Part shown: piece by piece, positions 63,892-64,000 of the stretch | Numbering within the stretch: the stretch's first letter is position 1 | Layout of the letters: the number at the start of each line of letters is the position of its first letter | Origin: Pokkaliibacter sp. MBI-7 | Lineage (GTDB): Bacteria; Pseudomonadota; Gammaproteobacteria; Pseudomonadales; Balneatricaceae | NCBI RefSeq assembly: GCF_029846635.1 | Contig: NZ_JARVTG010000001.1 | Coordinates: 1,580,501 to 1,644,500 of the forward strand | DNA: 64,000 nucleotides | Direction of reading: 5' to 3' | The notes under the pieces: generated by a model | Seen by the model: only the letters and a program-made list of their open reading frames with translations | Database searches by the model: none | Told to the model about the DNA's origin: nothing | Position numbers and translations under genes: made by a program

Positions 63892-63932
63892 AGGGTTCTC
63901 CTTTGCTGAGCCAGTTCGCGGTGAGTACGGCA

Positions 63933-64000
63933 TCAAAGCTGGAACTGAGCCACCCGCCCCTTCAATTTCTGCCCGAGCTGATGCAGGTTACGGGCAGCCG
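63933..64000 (-). CDS. C-terminal end of a second chemoreceptor (partial)
   Basis: The last 21 or so codons, reading AARNLHQLGQKLKGRVAQF plus QL and a stop. This matches the tail of the next MCP (NLHELGRKLMSQMASF), so it is a tandem paralogue. The gene continues beyond the window edge. Confidence 0.8.
   Translation of the reverse strand, partial: AARNLHQLGQKLKGRVAQFQL

Overview
The window is high-GC DNA with densely packed bacterial genes. It looks like a chromosomal segment of a free-living, motile, aerobic gammaproteobacterium, most likely of the Oceanospirillales/Pseudomonadales type. The basis is gene content (PfeA/FepA-like TonB receptor, long-form ExbB, RhlE, TrhO, SrkA, a Wsp-like chemosensory operon and many LysR/AraC regulators); the genus cannot be fixed from the sequence alone. 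No rRNA, tRNA, CRISPR array, prophage or intact transposase was found.

Layout. 0-9 kb: a DctD-type sigma54 activator, an EnvZ/OmpR-like two-component pair divergent from a secreted six-EF-hand protein, and a PspA-like / YqiJ / YqiK (flotillin) membrane module followed by a DUF1223 thioredoxin-like protein. 9-17 kb: an AraC regulator divergent from a cysteine hydrolase, a DUF4432 epimerase-like protein, a DUF3820 protein, a MocR/LysE pair bracketed by imperfect direct repeats, and a catecholate-type TonB receptor whose leader carries a 140-bp MITE-like palindrome. 18-22 kb: a complete tryptophan-tryptophylquinone amine dehydrogenase operon (aauB-mauE-mauD-aauA plus two monohaem cytochromes c) behind a good -24/-12 promoter candidate. 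22-40 kb: ordinary housekeeping and metabolic genes (rhlE, map with a ParD-like partner, srkA, fpr, yihY, a DadA-like oxidase, leuA) with several LysR- or AraC-controlled transporters. 40-47 kb: tonB-exbD-exbB, an Lrp regulator, a YnfM/YnfL-like pair and trhO. 48-55 kb: a minus-strand block of a polysaccharide deacetylase, two glycosyltransferases, a class III cyclase, an HD phosphohydrolase and a cyclic-nucleotide-binding protein. 55-64 kb: a Wsp-like chemosensory operon read on the minus strand (MCP, MCP, CheA-REC, CheB, then a large c-di-GMP response regulator).

Main points of interest. The terminal response regulator of the chemosensory operon (55214-58369) has REC-GAF-PAS-LOV-GGDEF-EAL architecture. 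Its second PAS domain carries the LOV photoactive-cysteine motif but has Leu where LOV domains usually have the signalling Gln. This would make it a point where a chemosensory array and blue light meet c-di-GMP turnover. The amine dehydrogenase operon has a sigma54-type promoter candidate, no mauG-like gene next to it, and one cytochrome without an obvious axial Met. The MocR/LysE pair appears to have been inserted beside a transcription terminator, leaving one intact and one half-deleted terminator copy. Several divergent intergenic regions contain clear operator-like dyads.

Limits: all family assignments come from reading motifs by eye, with no database search. Start codons were moved from the longest reading frame where a ribosome binding site and family length supported it.
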